Assembly (NCBI GenBank): GCA_026874595.1
Contig: CM049313.1
Location: 31,738,008 to 31,802,007 of the forward strand
Length of the DNA: 64,000 nt
Direction: 5' to 3'
Source of the DNA: Sipunculus nudus
Taxonomy: Eukaryota > Annelida > Sipuncula > Golfingiida > Sipunculidae
Below, one piece after another: positions 61,118 through 64,000 of this stretch. Position numbers and translations under genes: made by a program. Every line of letters begins with the position of its first letter. Within the stretch, counting starts at the first letter, position 1. The notes below the pieces were generated by a model, which saw only the letters and a program-made list of their open reading frames with translations, did not search any database and was not told the DNA's origin.

Positions 61118-62100
61118 TCGTGTTTCCCAACTGAGGGATATACCTCTTAAGACAATTTCAGTTTGTTTCGTGTAGGGTATGTTTATAGTGAATCAGGTAA
61201 AGTGGTCTGTAATGATCAGAAAATATTCATACTCATTCATTGACATTTCGAGATTGGTAGAGCTGCTGGCAATGATAAAATGTTAGGTTAGTCTGAATAG
61301 GAATACATCTCAGCCACGAGGTGCATGTGTGGTTTCTTATCTCCAAGACACAAAGTTAATGTTGGTGACCGCTGAGTAATGTTCTGTTCGATCTCCGATC
61401 ATTGAAATCCAACTCTAGCCATGATAATTACCTCGACATTAGTAATCAGTTTTTCCAAATCTCTCAACCAAACTTTTACTAAGCTTGTTTCCTGTTTCAA
61501 CTGTCTACAGGTAGAGAGTTCTGTTATGCCCTTTTAAAAGTGGGGGAATATCATGGGACTCCCTATTTTACGTTTTTGTCAGTATATCGGTTAAGGTATT
61601 TCTTCGCCCAGGCTCGTTTTCTTTTGACAATAAGACATTGAGGGGTTTCGCCCCTCTGTTGTCATCTGAAATGCATATGCGATAGTAACCCATTCAGAAG
61701 TCATAAGAGTTGTCTCGCCTCCCTTCTAGACGAAGCGCCTGCAGGTCAGCAGGACTTCAGATATGATCTGGCCGAAACATCTCACGTCAATTTGAAAAAC
61801 ACACACTACCTTTGTTTCAGATTAAAACACTTTCCTATGGGGTCTTCTGCATGTTCTATAACACCTTGTAAAAACAACAAGTCCTCTAAGCATGGGACAT
61901 ACCTATCCATGATATGTCCAAATGGAATCCTTATCCGTTTATACGGTTGACATGATGTAATGTTTTCTGTTCAATATAGACACCCGAGCTTACAGTTCAG
62001 TGGTGGTGAGCCTTTACTTTGTGTATGATATAAAACTAAGAGTTGCCTATTAAATTGTCAGTAGTGTCTTAAATTCTGAGACCCTTGGACCGTTCTTTCT
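61114..62100. other. Unique DNA with a small hairpin
   Basis: GAGGGGTTTCGCCCCTC near 61649-61665 folds into a 6 bp GC-rich stem. No coding segment supported. Confidence 0.5.
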
Positions 62101-62576
62101 GATTTCTGAATTAAACCTTTTTTCTCAAGAAAGATTTGCCTTATTGGCCTGAAATCTTGCTAGTGCATAGATCTTGGTTACCTCCATCTAGTATTCAGGC
62201 TGGTGGCGCCATCTGCAATCATTTTCGCTCATATCTTACGAGTGGATGATGTATCAGCCTGAAATTGTGGCATGTTTATCCGTTTTGGATAGCTTTGTTG
62301 TAGACCTGACAGATGGCGCCACCTGCTCTTCTGTTTTTAAAGAATACTTTAATGCACTTCATCAGTAGTGGATTGGTGTGTCGACCTGGAAGCTTGCATG
62401 GTGTATCTATCTGTAGATCTGTTTTGGTGAAAATTGGACATATATGAGGAGTATAATATCTCTGGTGCCACAAATTTGGAGTCATGTCATGTCAGGAACA
62501 TCCCATGCTTTACTTTACCAATGCCTCTGTGATATGGGAGATACATAAAGTCGCTTTTCGACTTCCCGTATTCTAG
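62101..62576 (+). mobile_element. Non-autonomous Helitron-like element, copy 3 (short)
   Basis: Same half units as copy 1: CCTGAAATCTTGC, GTGCATAGATCTTGG, TGGTGGCGCCATCT (62201-62214), then CAGCCTGAAATTGTGG, GTTTTGGATAGCTTTG, AGATGGCGCCACCT (62311-62324). Only about one and a half core periods are present. The 3' end is the best preserved in the window: stem AAGTCG/CGACTT around CTTTT (62548-62564), 8 bases, then CTAG (62573-62576) and a T. It is less CpG-decayed than copy 1, so probably younger. Confidence 0.78.
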
Positions 62577-62771
62577 TTTAAAATAGATTTGTTAATCCAG
62601 CCCATGTTCTAAAGTTCCATTACAAACTCTTTCACTTCGTTTCCTGCAGCGAAAGGGACCTGTCTTGCAGTGTCAGATGTCCATCACAGAACAGTTTAAC
62701 ATTTCGTTTCAGATCATTATGATCATATGAGTAAAGGCAATGGCACCTCTGCCTGGTCTTGGCTTTCCTGC

Positions 62772-63069
62772 TAAAGCCCCAGTCCCATATAAGCACAGAT
62801 GAACACGGCATTCCCGGAAAGTGCCGGATCCCACCGGATACCCTACACTGACCATCCAGGATGTGCCATCTCCCCGAACCGTAACTGACGAACACGGCAG
62901 TTTTCAACTTCCCAACACTTCCGTGTTGGCCTACCGAAGCCCCAAGGACGTTCCAGGACCAACAGGGATCGCCGCGGGCCATTATTGCGGCCACACGGTT
63001 CATACGCCGGATACTGCCGGATGTGATCCGTGTTGATCCGGCACCTATATGGGATGGGACTGTGGCTTA
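62772..63069. mobile_element. CpG-rich TIR element, 298 bp
   Basis: The left end (62772-62790) starts TAAAGCCCCAGTCCCATAT and the right end is the inverted relative TAAGCCACAGTCCCATCCCA. They match apart from small indels. The interior is rich in CCGGAT, CACGGC and CCGGAA words in both orientations, with many CpGs in contrast to the surrounding DNA. A 123-codon minus-strand frame and a 71-codon plus-strand frame cross it and are incidental. No transposase. Confidence 0.72.
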
Positions 63070-63985
63070 AGGAGTTAACAAGTCCAGGTCGACATACGGA
63101 TCTTAAAGATCACCATTACAAGAGGAGACATTTTCTCATGACTGAACCAAATCTAAGGCTAACCACCTTGTTTAAACCTTTTTCACCTATCTCTCGCCGC
63201 CGGGATGTCAGAGTGGTAGACCTCGGGTCGTCTAGAGGTAACTGCCGCTTTTACTTTGGCTTCCAAGAAACTGCCAATACCTGTGCCCTTGTTTAATAAG
63301 CACCAGTAACGAGTTTGAGTTGTTGGGTCAAACCTTCCCTTGGTTAAACGTCACAAGGTATCGAGAGATTTCTACCCTGGGATCCTATGAAGCTCAGTAT
63401 TGAAGATGGTGGACGGGTTCAACCTGGCCCAACCATCCCCATAACCGGACAGTTAATTTCGGTATCCGACATTCTCCTGGTTTCATTGTTGTGTTCTGTT
63501 TGCCTTATTTAGCCACAGTTTCTATCTAGCTATTTCACACTTTGCACATCAGCTTTCTCAACTGTTTTTATTTGAGTATAATCATCTCAAATAAGTTAAC
63601 CGATTAAACCCTTATCTTAGCTGATCAACTACTTCGGTTGCCAAGAGTATGCTCTTTCTTTATAGGCATATTCTCAGTTGGTATCCCAATTATCCCCGCT
63701 AGCTGAGGTCATAACCTATTCCCAAACTAACAGCTCTTGCAGAGAAAAATAGTTTTTTCATGAATTTCGTAGGTAACCAAGCTCTCGCTCATCTATGCCC
63801 CCTCCCCTACACACACACAACCTGTCACACAGAACCTCGTAATTGTTTAGAAGACAAAAGATATTTTCTCCGGCTAACTTTAAACATCTGTTTCCAGCAG
63901 TGAGCTATTAAGTCCTTCAGCAAGTATATGTCATTGTTACTGGCGGTGAGTCTGAGAGTTGTCAGCTGCTTCCCCGACCACCCTG
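63070..63985. other. Unique DNA
   Basis: Slightly GC-richer than average; an 88-codon frame at 63030-63296 has no recognisable content. Nothing is called. Confidence 0.5.
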
Positions 63986-64000
63986 CCCCCCCCCCCCCCC
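63986..64000. repeat. Poly-C tract at the window edge
   Basis: At least 15 C, cut by the end of the window. Confidence 0.95.

Noticed and set aside
62632-63003. 123-codon minus-strand frame
   Set aside because: It runs across the boundary of the CpG-rich TIR element and is explained by GC-rich, stop-poor sequence there.
63205-63255. tRNA-like A-box word (GTCAGAGTGGTAGACC)
   Set aside because: No acceptable B box or cloverleaf follows; probably chance.
1-64000. CRISPR-like arrays
   Set aside because: Several arrays have 26-45 bp units, but units are contiguous, without unique spacers, and the sequence is eukaryotic in character.
1-64000. Telomere-type repeats (TTAGGG)n
   Set aside because: I looked because minisatellite clusters can be subtelomeric; no such array is present on either strand.

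Overview
The window looks like gene-poor nuclear DNA from an animal. It is AT-rich and visibly short of CpG outside the youngest repeats. It has no operon-like ORF packing, and I found no open reading frame that I can defend as a gene. The dispersed repeats resemble those known from marine lophotrochozoans, especially bivalves and other molluscs: heads with runs of GTCCGTC-like words, tails ending in CCCTTGTTT-like words, and Helitron-like elements with a tandem core. The phylum is an inference and the species cannot be read from this sequence.

Layout, left to right. 1-3640: satellite of 89-96 bp units running off the left edge. 3641-5825: unique DNA, then two copies of a short repeat. 5826-7502: a non-autonomous Helitron-like element with a 264-277 bp tandem core and a recognisable CTAG 3' end. 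7503-12652: old DNA with two related repeat tails. 12653-13274: a MITE with near-perfect terminal inverted repeats. 14700-15290: an interspersed repeat with two internal units. 15515-18930: minisatellite of ~52 bp units in a 208 bp higher-order pattern, with an 1834 bp internal duplication. 19080-25195: five further minisatellites (33, 35, 26, 32 and 45 bp). 25196-29428: unique DNA. 29429-37040: a 34 bp minisatellite of about 224 copies. 37070-41420: arrays of 57, 31 and 33 bp and a long TA tract. 44121-46920: a small TIR element and a minus-strand Helitron-like copy. 47055-50755: arrays of 41 and 28 bp with unique, homeodomain-motif-rich DNA between them. 53330-53780: a cluster of six CCAAT boxes and two hairpins. 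54362-55233: a TIR element built from palindromes of about 31-34 bp. 56230-57000: the 3' part of an LTR, a tRNA-Pro-type primer binding site and a decayed leader of an LTR retrotransposon. 57225-60480: two more interspersed families with long internal repeats. 62100-63069: a third Helitron-like copy and a CpG-rich TIR element. The window ends in poly-C.

About 20 kb, roughly a third of the window, is tandem repeat. The arrays have unrelated unit sequences, and at least five show two tiers of amplification (units, then multi-unit blocks). The long apparent reading frames, including one of 543 codons, are translations of these arrays and are not proposed as genes. The window may be intergenic or inside a very long intron. 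Exons, if present, are too short or too unfamiliar to call from sequence alone.
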